This document shows, piece by piece, positions 44,556 through 53,780 of a stretch of DNA of 64,000 nucleotides. Made by a program: the position numbers and the translations under genes. Positions within the stretch are counted from its first letter, which is position 1. Each line of letters begins with the position of its first letter. The DNA comes from Lujinxingiaceae bacterium (GTDB lineage Bacteria; Myxococcota_A; Bradymonadia; Bradymonadales; Bradymonadaceae): positions 1-64,000 of the forward strand of contig JACCWM010000070.1 in the NCBI GenBank assembly GCA_013697635.1, read 5' to 3'. The notes under the pieces were generated by a model, which was not told the origin of the DNA, ran no database searches, and saw nothing but the letters and a program-made list of their open reading frames with translations.

Positions 44556-46181
44556 TCAATCAAAGACCAAAATCGGACTACTCCAGGTTCCCGCCACCGG
44601 GACTACGCCGACGTCCTCAAGGATGGTCAGCACCTCGTCCTCCTCATAAACATCGACAAACGCTGCACTGTTTTGAGTAATCGGTGCGTGGTTGCCAGAC
44701 CAGCTCATCGGGCCATCGGATGCCAAGAAATCGGTGTTCCACACGGCGTTACGAAAATCGCCATCGTCGCGCGTGTGCTGTTGCACATAGGACATGGCCG
44801 AGCCGCGCGCTTCGGCCGAGCCGATGGCCGTGGCTGCAATGGCGATATTGCCGCCACTGGGCGTTGCGGTGACCTTTGCATTGAGCCAATTGCGCCCCAG
44901 ATAGACGTGGGTCGCAAAGGCCATCCAGTTGAGCAGGTGATCTTGTGTGCCGATGCCTGCGCCGTAGTTGGCGACGACGAAGCGATTGGTGTCGGGCCCA
45001 AAGGCCAAGGCCATCAGCGCATAGGCTGAGAGCGGAAAATTAGGATCCTTGGTGCCCAGCGCGTTGACAAAGCTCTTGTCGGCGATCATCACCGGCCAGC
45101 GCATCGGATCGACGGTGTCGTGCCAGGCCTTGCCCGCATCGGTTTGCAACCACAGGCGAAAGGCGTCGACATCGCCAAACCAGCCATAGTTCTGTGACCA
45201 GGCGGCCTTCATCTTGGGTAGGAGCTGGCTCAGTGCACCAAAGTCGGCCCCGGCGCCAAAGACGCCGTCAATGCGCGTATCGACCGCGGCGGCCATGCGC
45301 GCGCCCACCGCGCGATCGCCGTCGGCCAAGATGATCGCGCGGCTGAGGCGAAAGTCGATCGGGCCATCGCCATTCCAGCTCTGCTCGGGCGCGCGGCGCG
45401 AGACCTCGACGGCGGCCGTGACCGCGCGCATCCAACCAAAGGCCAGATAACGAAACGGATCGGCGCTGGCGTCGTCGGTGTTGCGCAGCACCTCGAGCAG
45501 ACACGGGGTGTAGCGAAGCGCCGGAACACTCTGGCCAAAACAGGCCGCCGCGCCCTGGCCCTGCCACTCCTGGGGGCCCTTGTTCAAATCGATCGGCCCG
45601 GGCAGATTGGTGACGACCACGCTGGGAATGCCAAAGATCGCCGTGATTCTGGCCGCATAATTGATGCGAAACTCGCCCGTCTGGCTGATGTCCTTGACGT
45701 CGTTTTGGGTGCCGTGTTGCACGACGATGAAGGCGCCGGCAACCAGGCTGGGGTTTAGGACCAGCGGCACGAACATCGTCGCGTCGTGGGTCCAGGCCGT
45801 GCCGAACACTGACTGGCTGCGAAAGGTGAAGTCGATCTTGTAGACCTGAGACTGCACCGAGGCCACCGAAATCAGGTTGGATTCGGCCGTTCGAATCTGC
45901 AAGCCCAGCCGCGACAGCTCACGCGCCGCCTCGACGTCGAGCACTTTGCCCGGACCCGTTGTCGGCTGAACCGGCGGCGGATCGACCACGGCATCGACTT
46001 GATCGACGATGTCATCGCCCTGGCTGGCATCGGGATCGGTGGTGTCCACGACATCGGGCGTGCTCTTGGCTCGCCTGGCATCGTCAGAGCAGGCCGGCAT
46101 CATCAGGGCGGCGCTCAACAAAAGCGCGATCCAGGCGTACGATGAACCCGACAACGGCGTAGCAAAACCCAGGCATTTCAT
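44556..46181 (-). CDS. Large lipoprotein, possible alpha/beta-hydrolase-like fold
   Basis: A 541-residue protein. A signal peptide ends in a probable lipobox (MMPAC, Cys about 31), with an acidic Asp-rich linker to about 80. The body has patterns loosely like the PhoPQ-activated pathogenicity-related (PqaA) proteins: FIVVQHGTQND, YLAFGWMRAVTAAVEVSR, then AVDTRIDGVFGAG and a large tryptophan-rich region; this assignment is weak. ATG 46181 has GAGGA upstream and gives a proper leader, while a longer frame to 46397 overlaps the upstream gene. It follows that gene by 10 bases. Confidence 0.5.
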   Translation of the reverse strand: MKCLGFATPLSGSSYAWIALLLSAALMMPACSDDARRAKSTPDVVDTTDPDASQGDDIVDQVDAVVDPPPVQPTTGPGKVLDVEAARELSRLGLQIRTAESNLISVASVQSQVYKIDFTFRSQSVFGTAWTHDATMFVPLVLNPSLVAGAFIVVQHGTQNDVKDISQTGEFRINYAARITAIFGIPSVVVTNLPGPIDLNKGPQEWQGQGAAACFGQSVPALRYTPCLLEVLRNTDDASADPFRYLAFGWMRAVTAAVEVSRRAPEQSWNGDGPIDFRLSRAIILADGDRAVGARMAAAVDTRIDGVFGAGADFGALSQLLPKMKAAWSQNYGWFGDVDAFRLWLQTDAGKAWHDTVDPMRWPVMIADKSFVNALGTKDPNFPLSAYALMALAFGPDTNRFVVANYGAGIGTQDHLLNWMAFATHVYLGRNWLNAKVTATPSGGNIAIAATAIGSAEARGSAMSYVQQHTRDDGDFRNAVWNTDFLASDGPMSWSGNHAPITQNSAAFVDVYEEDEVLTILEDVGVVPVAGTWSSPILVFD

Positions 46182-46191
46182 CACAAGTTCC

Positions 46192-47244
46192 TCACAAGTG
46201 AGCCAAGTCGCGACGTACGAGGTGCAGCTCGACGCGGCTCGTCTGCGGTATCTCCAATCCATCCAAGGCTTCAAATTCCGTGGTGCGCTCGAGCTCGACC
46301 TGACTGCTGTAGATCGCGCCGCGCTCGATATCAAAGAGTACCATGCCACTGCCTTCTGAGCGCATGCGATAAGTCGTCGTCTTGCCGGCCTCCCCAAACG
46401 CGCCCGTCAGCTTGCCCTCGAAGCGCTGCCTGATCACGGCATACTCGCGCCCGGCGCGCTCGACGACGCCCACGAGCCGATTGGTGACGACCAGATTACC
46501 ATCGGCCTCAAAGCCCTCGGATGGCTGATGGGCCTCGCTGCGAACCCGGTAGGTCCACTCCTCGCCAACGTGCACGGGCTCGCGGCGAAAGTGCGTGGTG
46601 AGCAGGCGCGCTGCGTCATCGACGAGGTTCAAGGTCTGGCGCACCTGGGCGTTGGTATCGGAGAGCCACTCGAAGCGCTCGATCTGGCCGCGCTCGCTCA
46701 TCGCGATGCGTTGCTCGGCGCCCTTGAGCAACATCTCGAGCTGGCGCGTGATGTCCGCGCCGATCCGCCGTCCGTCTTCGAGCACGTCGACGCGCACGTT
46801 GGAAAAGGCGCGCTCGATCGAGAGCTCGTCGACATCTTCGGCGCTCAGCGACGTCTCACGGACGAGCATCGACAGCCGTGTCTCCAGCGAACGCTCGCCA
46901 GTAGTCGGCGAAACATAGCTGTTTTGCTGGCGCATCGTCAGCTCGAGCTGGTGTGAGGCGTCCGGCAGGTAGCGCAAATCCAGACCACCGTCGATCCCGT
47001 CGACGACCAACTCCGCCTCGGACACCTCGAGCATCGAGGGAGCAGCAATCACGTCCGGGCGCGGCGCAAGGTTGGGCTTGAAGTAGCTCTGATGGCCCAG
47101 ATACGAGCCAAGCGCGATCAGTCCAAAGCCCAGCAAGAAGAGTGGATAGAGACGCTGCGTGCTGCGGGTCTGTGCGGGCAAATTGGAATTCAATGGACTC
47201 AAATCGGGTAGAAGTTCGTGGTGGGCGCGGATGTACCGCGCCAA
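46192..47244 (-). CDS. Single-pass membrane protein, unknown function
   Basis: A 350-residue protein. A cytoplasmic head of about 30 residues and one transmembrane helix (YPLFLLGFGLIALGSYLG) precede a large extracytoplasmic part rich in beta strands, with a patterned region around 195-260 (THFRREPVHVGEEWTYRV) recalling DUF6263-like proteins; the family is not confirmed. The only available early start is TTG at 47244 with no good ribosome site; later in-frame TTGs exist, so the N-terminus is uncertain. It is 10 bases upstream of the large lipoprotein gene. Confidence 0.55.
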   Translation of the reverse strand: MARYIRAHHELLPDLSPLNSNLPAQTRSTQRLYPLFLLGFGLIALGSYLGHQSYFKPNLAPRPDVIAAPSMLEVSEAELVVDGIDGGLDLRYLPDASHQLELTMRQQNSYVSPTTGERSLETRLSMLVRETSLSAEDVDELSIERAFSNVRVDVLEDGRRIGADITRQLEMLLKGAEQRIAMSERGQIERFEWLSDTNAQVRQTLNLVDDAARLLTTHFRREPVHVGEEWTYRVRSEAHQPSEGFEADGNLVVTNRLVGVVERAGREYAVIRQRFEGKLTGAFGEAGKTTTYRMRSEGSGMVLFDIERGAIYSSQVELERTTEFEALDGLEIPQTSRVELHLVRRDLAHL

Positions 47245-47366
47245 TGGTGACTCACGCCAAAGGGTGAGCGCGACGAAAACCTAGTCGACCCACGTGTTTT
47301 TTTCAATCAAACATGACACCATACGCGTGGCAAAACGCTCAGATTGCCCAGCCCATAAGTGCGCCC

Positions 47367-47774
47367 ATGTCCGATGAAAAAGCCCTGCCGTTTCGCTTCG
47401 AGTGTACCCAGTGCGCACAATGTTGTACCCGCCCTGGCATGGTCTATATGACCGATGCCGAGCTGGCCGCGATCGCCCAGGCACGGGGCACGAGCGCCGA
47501 GGCGCTGCAAGCAGACTATCTCGAGTACGACGGCGAACACTGGTTCATCGAGGTGCGCGAGGGTGAGCACTGCCCGTTTTTAGAAGGCGATCGCTGCGCT
47601 GTTCATTCCGTCAAGCCGCAGCAGTGTCGCACCTACCCGTTCTGGCCCGAAATCGTTGGCCTTGACGAGACCTGGCGAGCCGAAGCGCCCTATTGCCCCG
47701 GCATCGGCCAGGGCCCGGTCTATACGGCCAGCGAAATACGCGCGCTCATTCGCGGGCGCCGCTCGACGGGCTGA
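47367..47774 (+). CDS. YkgJ-family cysteine-cluster protein
   Basis: A 135-residue protein with the YkgJ pattern: FECTQCAQCC near the N-terminus, then CPFLEGDRCAVHSVKPQQCRTYPFWPEI and a final C in APYCPG. The cysteines are thought to bind Fe-S or zinc; function is unsettled. ATG 47367 begins the conserved domain closely; an upstream ATG at 47313 is also possible. Its last 29 bases overlap the convergent Cys-cluster gene. Confidence 0.8.
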   Translation: MSDEKALPFRFECTQCAQCCTRPGMVYMTDAELAAIAQARGTSAEALQADYLEYDGEHWFIEVREGEHCPFLEGDRCAVHSVKPQQCRTYPFWPEIVGLDETWRAEAPYCPGIGQGPVYTASEIRALIRGRRSTG

Positions 47775-48618
47775 TGCTCAAGGCGCTGGCAAAACTCTCG
47801 ACCGCCTCGCACACCCGCGAGCGCGCGGCCTCGAGCGCCTCGATGCTGTCGACCTCGGTTCCCAGACAGGTCAGAATCGCCTCGAAACGCTCGGGCTCGA
47901 CCCCGAGCGTCACCGACGGCCCCGCCCGGCGCGAAGTCTCCAGATCCTGGCCGGCAACGATCTGGCCAAAGACGCCGTCGCGGGCCGCATACGGCCAGTC
48001 GCGCATCAACTCGAAGAAGCGCGCGGCCGCGGCCACCACGCCCGGGCGCGCAAGCGTGCCGCGATCGGGAAACGCACCGTTGATCCGCGCGGCCTGCTCG
48101 AAGAGCTCCTTGACCAGGCGCACGTTGGTTATCACCAGCCCATAGAGGTAGCTGTCGTCGACGGCCTGCAAGACCAGCCAGCGCTCATCGCGCGAAAGCA
48201 AATCGTGGGCGGCGCACAGATACTCGTCACAGACCTTGCGATCGTAGACGCCGCAGTCGCGCCCGTCGATGCCGTCGTTTTGAAGGGGATGGACCATGCA
48301 GCCAACGCGCGCGCGCCGGCCTGGCTCCAAGGCTGTGGGATCGTCGAGAAAGCCCAGAAACGGGCAGTTGGGAAGGCCCGAAAGCAGCTTTTGCGCCGGA
48401 TCGACCGGCTCCCAGGCTGCCCGAAAACGGCGCAGTGAGTCGGCGTCCTCGATGCGTGCTTGCGCGTGGTAGGCCACGGTCCTGGCCGCCAGGCGCGCAA
48501 GCGTTGCACCTTCGCCGGGCTCGGCGTGGTTGTACATGCCACAACAGGCGCCGCAGCTCTTGCGCGCATCGGGCTGGCATAACACCCGCGGGATTGGCCG
48601 GGTGTCGCCCTCTAGCAC
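47746..48618 (-). CDS. Cysteine-rich protein related to YkgJ-type clusters
   Basis: A 290-residue protein. It has CQPDARKSCGACCGMYN near the start and later GCMVHP, DGRDCGVYDRKVCDEYLC, which together resemble an enlarged YkgJ-like metal cluster. The second half is helical with no recognised motif. It starts with GTG at 48618, whose GTGCTAG overlaps the lolA stop, so translation is probably coupled to lolA. It converges with and overlaps the smaller YkgJ gene, so two related Cys-cluster genes lie tail to tail. Confidence 0.65.
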   Translation of the reverse strand: MLEGDTRPIPRVLCQPDARKSCGACCGMYNHAEPGEGATLARLAARTVAYHAQARIEDADSLRRFRAAWEPVDPAQKLLSGLPNCPFLGFLDDPTALEPGRRARVGCMVHPLQNDGIDGRDCGVYDRKVCDEYLCAAHDLLSRDERWLVLQAVDDSYLYGLVITNVRLVKELFEQAARINGAFPDRGTLARPGVVAAAARFFELMRDWPYAARDGVFGQIVAGQDLETSRRAGPSVTLGVEPERFEAILTCLGTEVDSIEALEAARSRVCEAVESFASALSISPSSGARE

Positions 48619-49442
48619 GACTTCTGGGGGTTGAGCACGCGCGCGCCCTTGGGCGGGCTAAACTCAAAGCCGCTGTCGGGCAGGTTGCGATTGACGCGCA
48701 TGCTGTTGAACTCGATCTGGTTGGTGTTGCCATACGGATCGTAGATCGTCGTTCGCGCCACCTGGAAGGTGGTCGGATCGACGATGAAGCGAAGCTCGCG
48801 ATACTGAGCCGTGGGCTGCTTGGGCGTCAGCTTGAGTTCGGGGCGCGCGGCGGTCGACTTGGGCGTTAGCTCCACGTCGAACTCGTCGAGTAAATTGCCC
48901 TCGCCCATCAGAAAGCGAAGGCTCGTTGGGAGCTGGCTCTCGGCCAGGCACTGCTTGAAGACCTGCTGAAACTCGAACTCGTAGATCCAAAACGTGCTGC
49001 CGTCACTCACCAGCACCTTGTCGCGCTTTTTGGCATCCTTGGCGCTGTTGTAATCCCAACGCATCTTGCCCGGCTTCTTGAAGTAAACCGTACCCGAGCT
49101 GGTCTTCGACTCGCCGGCGGCCACGTCGGTGTAGGTCTGCTTGAAGCTCGACTGAAAGTCGGTGGTCTTTTGGTAGAAGCCCTGGATGCGCTCGGCGACC
49201 TCGGTGGCCGTCATGTTGGCTGGCGCGCGAGCTGCTTCGACCTTGGGCTCGGCCTTGACCTCGACCTTGGGCTCGGATTTGGGCGTCTCCTGGGCGGCGA
49301 GCTCGCCCGGAGCACTGCCCACGATCGGCACGCCCGTGGTCACCACCAGGGCCAGACCAAGGCTGGCAAAGAGCAACAACCCCTGGCGTCGGCGCCGCGG
49401 GGCGCGACCAGAACTCAGGCTAAACTCAGAGCGCATGGACAT
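48612..49442 (-). CDS. lolA: Outer-membrane lipoprotein carrier protein LolA
   Basis: A 276-residue periplasmic chaperone that ferries lipoproteins from LolCDE to the outer membrane. A signal peptide and a Lys/Glu/Pro-rich linker (about 50-70) precede the LolA domain: YQKTTDFQSSFKQTYTD, GTVYFKKPGKMRWDY, LVSDGSTFWIYE and FIVDPTTFQVARTTIYDPYGNTNQIEF. It is longer than E. coli LolA (about 200) because of the head and linker. ATG 49442 is preferred because GGAG sits six bases upstream; 49457 is an alternative. The many lipoproteins in this window are plausible clients. Confidence 0.88.
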   Translation of the reverse strand: MSMRSEFSLSSGRAPRRRRQGLLLFASLGLALVVTTGVPIVGSAPGELAAQETPKSEPKVEVKAEPKVEAARAPANMTATEVAERIQGFYQKTTDFQSSFKQTYTDVAAGESKTSSGTVYFKKPGKMRWDYNSAKDAKKRDKVLVSDGSTFWIYEFEFQQVFKQCLAESQLPTSLRFLMGEGNLLDEFDVELTPKSTAARPELKLTPKQPTAQYRELRFIVDPTTFQVARTTIYDPYGNTNQIEFNSMRVNRNLPDSGFEFSPPKGARVLNPQKSC

Positions 49443-49518
49443 GATATTCTCCGTCAATCATTGAAAGTCGTTCTGGACCATGGCGGCGCCAATGTTGCGT
49501 GGCCAGGTGTGGCATAGC

Positions 49519-49533
49519 CCCTGAGGCTCAGGG
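49519..49533. promoter_or_regulatory. Odd-length inverted repeat upstream of lolA
   Basis: CCCTGAG-G-CTCAGGG, perfect seven-base arms around one base, in the 150-base gap upstream of lolA. It is too tight for an RNA hairpin loop, so a protein binding site is the better reading. Confidence 0.35.
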
Positions 49534-49593
49534 ATGCTCGCGGTATTAAAGACGCCGTGCGGTGGAGTTTATTCGTCGCCGCTCAAAATACGC

Positions 49594-50889
49594 TCAGGAG
49601 ACGAGCTCCTCGGCGTCACTGCGATCGCTTTCGTCAAGCTTCTCGATTTCGACGGTGATGATGCGCTTGGCGTCGGCGTCGATCACGCGAAAGATCAGAC
49701 CGTTCCACTGAATCTGGTCACCCGATGAGGGTACGCTCCCCGACTGCGAGAGCAAGAAGCCGCCGAGCGACTCGTAATCGGGATGCTCGGGAAGCTCGAC
49801 GTTGAAATACTCCTCGACCTCGTAGATCGGCACGCGGGCATCGGCGCGCACGGTACGCTCGTCGATCTCGGTGAGCTGCGCCGGCTCGACGTCGTACTCG
49901 TCTTGAATATCGCCGAAAAACTCCTCGATGATGTCCTCGATCGTGATCAAACCGGCCGTGCCGCCGAACTCGTCGACGACGATCGCCATATGCATACGCT
50001 GGCCCTGGAACTCGGCCAAAAGGTCGGCAATCCTCTTGCTCTCCGGCACGAAATAGGGCTGGCGAAGATGCTGGCTCAGGTCGAACTCGGCGCCCGTCAC
50101 CATCAAACCGATGATGTCCTTGGAGTAGAACAGACCGACGATGTTGTCGATCGTGCCCCGGTAGACGGGGATACGGCTGTGGCCGCAGGCGAGCAGGATC
50201 TTGAGGATATGCTCGAACTCCATGTCCTCGGAGATCGCCTCCATGTCGGTTCGCGGCACCATGATCTCGCGCACGATCGTGTCGGGAAACTCAAATACGC
50301 TGCGCAACAGCCGCTCACGATCCTCGGAGAAGGTGCCCTCACGCGAGCCCAGATCGATCATGTACTGGATCTCCTCGGAGGTGACGAAGGGCCCCTTATG
50401 GTCGAAGTCGTTGCCAAACTGGCCCATGAGCATCTTGGCCAGCTTCACAAAAAAGATCGTGAAGGGATAGAAGATCAGATACGGCAGACGAAGCGCCACC
50501 ATGATCGGTCCGGCGAGACTCTGGTGCTTGACCTTGGCCACGGTTTTGGGCGTGATCTCGCCAAAAGTCAGCAGCAAGAAGGTCATCATGCCGATGGCCA
50601 CAGGGATCGCCCACTCGCCGGCACCCGTTGGCCCGAGCACGCGCCCGGCCAGGTCCGTGGCCAGCGCCGACGCCGTGATGTTGAAGATGTTGTTGCCGAT
50701 GAGAATCGAGGTCAGCACGGAGATCGGCTTGTCGATCCAAAGCTTCAGCGACTTGATCCCCTTCTCATCGATCAACCTCTGAGCTTGCGCCTCGCTGAGC
50801 GAGGTCAACGCCGTTTCTGAGCCCGAAAAAAATGCGGAGAACGCCAGACAGACAAGGATTCCTATGGCTTCCGCTATGACTACGTCCAA
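49594..50889 (-). CDS. CNNM/CorC-family membrane protein with CBS domains
   Basis: A 431-residue protein. The DUF21/CNNM membrane domain (about 1-185) starts with LAFSAFFSGSETALTSLSEAQAQRL and has about three to four helices. Two CBS domains (MVPRTDMEAISEDMEF, RIPVYRGTIDNIVGLFYSKDI) and the CorC-HlyC C-terminal domain follow. Members are linked to Mg2+/Co2+ transport or resistance. No ATG exists at the N-terminus. TTG 50889 gives the normal family start and leaves the inverted repeat at 50923-50942 outside the gene, whereas GTG 50940 or TTG 50949 would translate through it. Confidence 0.82.
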   Translation of the reverse strand: MDVVIAEAIGILVCLAFSAFFSGSETALTSLSEAQAQRLIDEKGIKSLKLWIDKPISVLTSILIGNNIFNITASALATDLAGRVLGPTGAGEWAIPVAIGMMTFLLLTFGEITPKTVAKVKHQSLAGPIMVALRLPYLIFYPFTIFFVKLAKMLMGQFGNDFDHKGPFVTSEEIQYMIDLGSREGTFSEDRERLLRSVFEFPDTIVREIMVPRTDMEAISEDMEFEHILKILLACGHSRIPVYRGTIDNIVGLFYSKDIIGLMVTGAEFDLSQHLRQPYFVPESKRIADLLAEFQGQRMHMAIVVDEFGGTAGLITIEDIIEEFFGDIQDEYDVEPAQLTEIDERTVRADARVPIYEVEEYFNVELPEHPDYESLGGFLLSQSGSVPSSGDQIQWNGLIFRVIDADAKRIITVEIEKLDESDRSDAEELVS

Positions 50890-51263
50890 GGTCGGTGACC
50901 CCGTTATGGAGATAAACTCACAGTGTGAAAACGATTTCACACCTCGCAATGCACGCCTTCGACCCTTTTGCGGACTCCTTCGCTGGTGTTTGGGGAGAGG
51001 CCGAAGCGGACGGGCAATTGCCTACACATTAAATCAATTCATCGATAGCATTATTTCACATTTCCCGACCCAAGCGCTCAGGCTCAGCGGTCGCTCATCG
51101 GGTCCATGAGTGATGAATTATTCAATCACGCAGGAACGATGTCAAGTGGCCGGGCTGTTTGCCCCACGGTTGCACGATCGCGCGTCTCGTGTCATAGCCT
51201 TTGGCGCGGCTTGATAACACGGCCGCTCCCGCTCGCCATGCCACGATTGATGGGCTCATCCGT
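50890..51263. other. Divergent intergenic region between CorC-type and MFS genes
   Basis: About 370 bases with no supported gene. It holds the strong inverted repeat at 50923-50942 near the CorC-type gene and is AT-rich around 51025-51060. No confident promoter pair was identified for either gene. Confidence 0.4.
50923..50942. promoter_or_regulatory. Perfect inverted repeat GTGTGAAA-N4-TTTCACAC
   Basis: Two exact eight-base arms flank ACGA. It lies 34 bases upstream of the preferred CorC-type start. It resembles a CRP/FNR-type dyad, but the TGTGA/TCACA spacing is eight rather than six, so it would be a different regulator. Operator function is inferred from symmetry and position. Confidence 0.5.
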
Positions 51264-52472
51264 ATGAATACCCGCCGACCGCTCTTAAGACTTTTCCCCA
51301 TCCTGTTGCTCAACATCACGGGCTTTGCGATCTCGATTCCCGTGCTGCCAGCCTTGGCCTATGCGCTGGGCGGCGGCGCGGTCGATGTCGGCCTGCTCTA
51401 TGCCACGCAGGCCTTTGGCCAGTTCATCATGGCGCCGGGTTGGGGCGCGCTCTCCGATCGCTTCGGGCGAAAGCACATCTTGATGTGCACCTTTGGCGCG
51501 GCGGCGATCATGGAGCTCAGCACGGCCTTTGTGCCAAGCCTGGGCCTGCTGTTTTTGGCGCGCTTTCTGGTCGGCCTGTGTGCCGGCAACGTCGCCACGG
51601 CCACGGCGCTCATCGCTGACGCGACCGACGCCAGCACGCGCAGCAAAGGCATGGCGATCGTCGGCATCAGCTTTGGCGTGGGCTTTACCCTTGGCCCGGC
51701 GATCGGCGCCGGCGTCAGTCTGCTCACCCAACCCGGCGCCGGTATCCTGGGCGCCGGCCTGCCCTTCGCCGTCTCGGCGGCCCTGAGCCTTATCACCCTG
51801 GTGCTGGCCGCCGCCTTTCTGATCGAGCCCGTGCAAGACGCCGACGAGCGCCGAAAGACTCGCCTGGCCACCCGTCCCAACTCGATCATGGCCCAGCTTC
51901 GCGTCGCCCCGATCTTCATCATGTGCGCCCTGTTCTTTTTGTACACCGTGGCGATCACCGTCATGGAGGGCACCTTCTTTGTCTACATGGCCGACATCTA
52001 CGGCTACGACGCCGCCCACGTCGGCATGATCTTCGCGGCCATGGGCCTGCTCATGGCCCTGTTTCAGGGCGGCGTCGGCTGGGCGTCTCGCACCTTTGGC
52101 GATCGCACGATGACCGCCGCCGGCCTGGCCCTGCTCGCCGTCGGCCTGGGACTTGCCCCGATCACCGGCAAGCTCGCCGTCTTGCTGATCTTCTTGGCCA
52201 TCGCAACGATCGGGCGCGCCTTTGTTCACCCCGGCATCTTGTCGATGACCTCCTCGCTGGCCATCCACCGCCAGGAGACCGGCCGGATCATGGGCATCCT
52301 GCAATCGGCCAGCAGCCTCGGCCGCGTGATCGGCCCGGCGCTGGGCGGCTTGATCTTCGTGTACGTCAGCCCCGCTGCACCCTTTTGGTTTGCAGGCATC
52401 CTGCTCGCCAGCGCCGGGCTGTGGTGGTGGACCGCCACGCGCGTCTATTTCCCGCGTGTTGTGAAGGCCTAG
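51264..52472 (+). CDS. MFS transporter, drug-efflux (TetA-like) type
   Basis: A 402-residue protein with about 12 transmembrane helices. Motif A between helices 2 and 3 is GWGALSDRFGRK, and the first helices have FAISIPVLPALAYALGGG followed by LYATQAFGQFIMAP, close to the TetA/MdtG group of drug:H+ antiporters. The substrate cannot be told. ATG 51264 gives a short cytoplasmic head before helix 1. It ends 9 bases from the convergent hydrolase gene. Confidence 0.85.
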   Translation: MNTRRPLLRLFPILLLNITGFAISIPVLPALAYALGGGAVDVGLLYATQAFGQFIMAPGWGALSDRFGRKHILMCTFGAAAIMELSTAFVPSLGLLFLARFLVGLCAGNVATATALIADATDASTRSKGMAIVGISFGVGFTLGPAIGAGVSLLTQPGAGILGAGLPFAVSAALSLITLVLAAAFLIEPVQDADERRKTRLATRPNSIMAQLRVAPIFIMCALFFLYTVAITVMEGTFFVYMADIYGYDAAHVGMIFAAMGLLMALFQGGVGWASRTFGDRTMTAAGLALLAVGLGLAPITGKLAVLLIFLAIATIGRAFVHPGILSMTSSLAIHRQETGRIMGILQSASSLGRVIGPALGGLIFVYVSPAAPFWFAGILLASAGLWWWTATRVYFPRVVKA

Positions 52473-52481
52473 AGAGCGCAC

Positions 52482-53738
52482 TCAAAGAGCGCGTGGCACC
52501 AGCGCTTCGCTGTCGTAGAGCGCGCGGCAAAGTGCCATGACGCGCGGCGAGCGCACGCGCCAGTCCATCCGGTTCATGGCGTAGCCAATCGTGAGTTGCT
52601 CGACGGGGTCGGCCCAGCCCAGCGCGCCGCCCATGCCGGCGTGGCCGAATGATTCCGGGTGTGGCGAGAAGACGTGGCGCTCTTCTTTCAAAAAGCCGTT
52701 CGACCAGCCCAGGGGTTTTTGCAAGACCATGTCGTGATCGGACCAGCCCTGGCGTCCGTAGGCCGGGGAAAGGGTCTCGGCTTTCAGATAGCGCTTGGCG
52801 TCGAAGGCGCCCTGGGAGGCAAAAGGCAAGTAGGCGCGGGCGACGCCGTGGGCGCTGCCGGTGGCCGAGGCCCAGGCCAGCACGCTGCGCCGTGCGGGGG
52901 CCTGGTTGTAGAGGGTGACGTCGTTGCCGGGAAGCTGGGGGTTTAAAAATGCGCCGCGCATCGCTGAATTGCGCGTGAGAAACTGCTTGAACACCCAGGC
53001 CTCGGTCGATTGCGGCGCGATCACGGCGTTGGAGACCATGTTCAAAACGCGCGCCGGAGCAGCCGGCGGATACAGCGTCGCGATGTAGCCGTCCTCCGAG
53101 CTGGGCGTACCCAGATGCACATCCGAGCCCAGCGGCTCGAACAGCTCGGCGCGCAAGAACTCGCCCATGTCCAGGCCGCCGCTGGCGCGCTCAAATAGCT
53201 CACGCGCGTACAGGCCAAAGGTAATCGCGTGGTAGCCTTGACGCTGGCCTGGCGTCCACGCGGGGGCCTGGGCCTCGAGCGCCTCCAAAAGCACCGCCGC
53301 GCGCTCAGGATTGGTGCAATCCTCCAGCGTCAGCGCCGCATCGAGGCTTGCCAGGCCGCCACGATGGCCGAGCAACGTGGCCACAGTCATGGCCGTCTTG
53401 CCACCTCGCCCAAAACCCGGCCAGTAATCGGCGACCGCGGCATCCCACTCCAGTTGACCGCGATCGGCCAAAAGGTGCAACGCCATCGCCGCAAAACCCT
53501 TGGTCACCGAAAACAACACGATGCGCGTATCTCTTTTCCACGCCCGCCTTGTCGCCACGTCCGCCAGGCCGCCCCACAAATCTACGACGCACTCCCCGCG
53601 CCGATAGACCGTAAAGCCCGCGCCGACCTCCTGGCCGCTGGCAAGCTGGTTGGCAAAAACCTTGGCCACCGAGGCGTATCCATCGGCAAATTGGCCCTGG
53701 GCCGGAGCCGGCGCGCGATTGTTGAGCTTGGACTTCAT
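52482..53738 (-). CDS. Serine hydrolase of the beta-lactamase (class C / EstB) family
   Basis: A 418-residue protein without a clear signal peptide, so probably a cytoplasmic esterase- or peptidase-like member. The active-site S-x-x-K is SVTK at 77-80 with WKRDTRIVLF before it. A Tyr in YHAITFG near 169 is a candidate for the second motif. HAGMGGALGWADP near the end resembles the H-x-G-x-G region of class C-type enzymes. The substrate is unknown; true antibiotic hydrolysis is unlikely without secretion. Confidence 0.82.
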   Translation of the reverse strand: MKSKLNNRAPAPAQGQFADGYASVAKVFANQLASGQEVGAGFTVYRRGECVVDLWGGLADVATRRAWKRDTRIVLFSVTKGFAAMALHLLADRGQLEWDAAVADYWPGFGRGGKTAMTVATLLGHRGGLASLDAALTLEDCTNPERAAVLLEALEAQAPAWTPGQRQGYHAITFGLYARELFERASGGLDMGEFLRAELFEPLGSDVHLGTPSSEDGYIATLYPPAAPARVLNMVSNAVIAPQSTEAWVFKQFLTRNSAMRGAFLNPQLPGNDVTLYNQAPARRSVLAWASATGSAHGVARAYLPFASQGAFDAKRYLKAETLSPAYGRQGWSDHDMVLQKPLGWSNGFLKEERHVFSPHPESFGHAGMGGALGWADPVEQLTIGYAMNRMDWRVRSPRVMALCRALYDSEALVPRAL

Positions 53739-53780
53739 GGGCAGTCTTCCTCGGGGGCGCCGAGCCCCGACGCCAAAGGT

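Noticed and set aside
50923-50942. Classical CRP or FNR site
   Set aside because: The TGTGA and TCACA halves are separated by eight bases instead of six, and FNR half-sites are absent.
52482-53738. Antibiotic-resistance beta-lactamase
   Set aside because: It has the S-x-x-K fold signature but no signal peptide and matches the broader EstB-like hydrolase group better.
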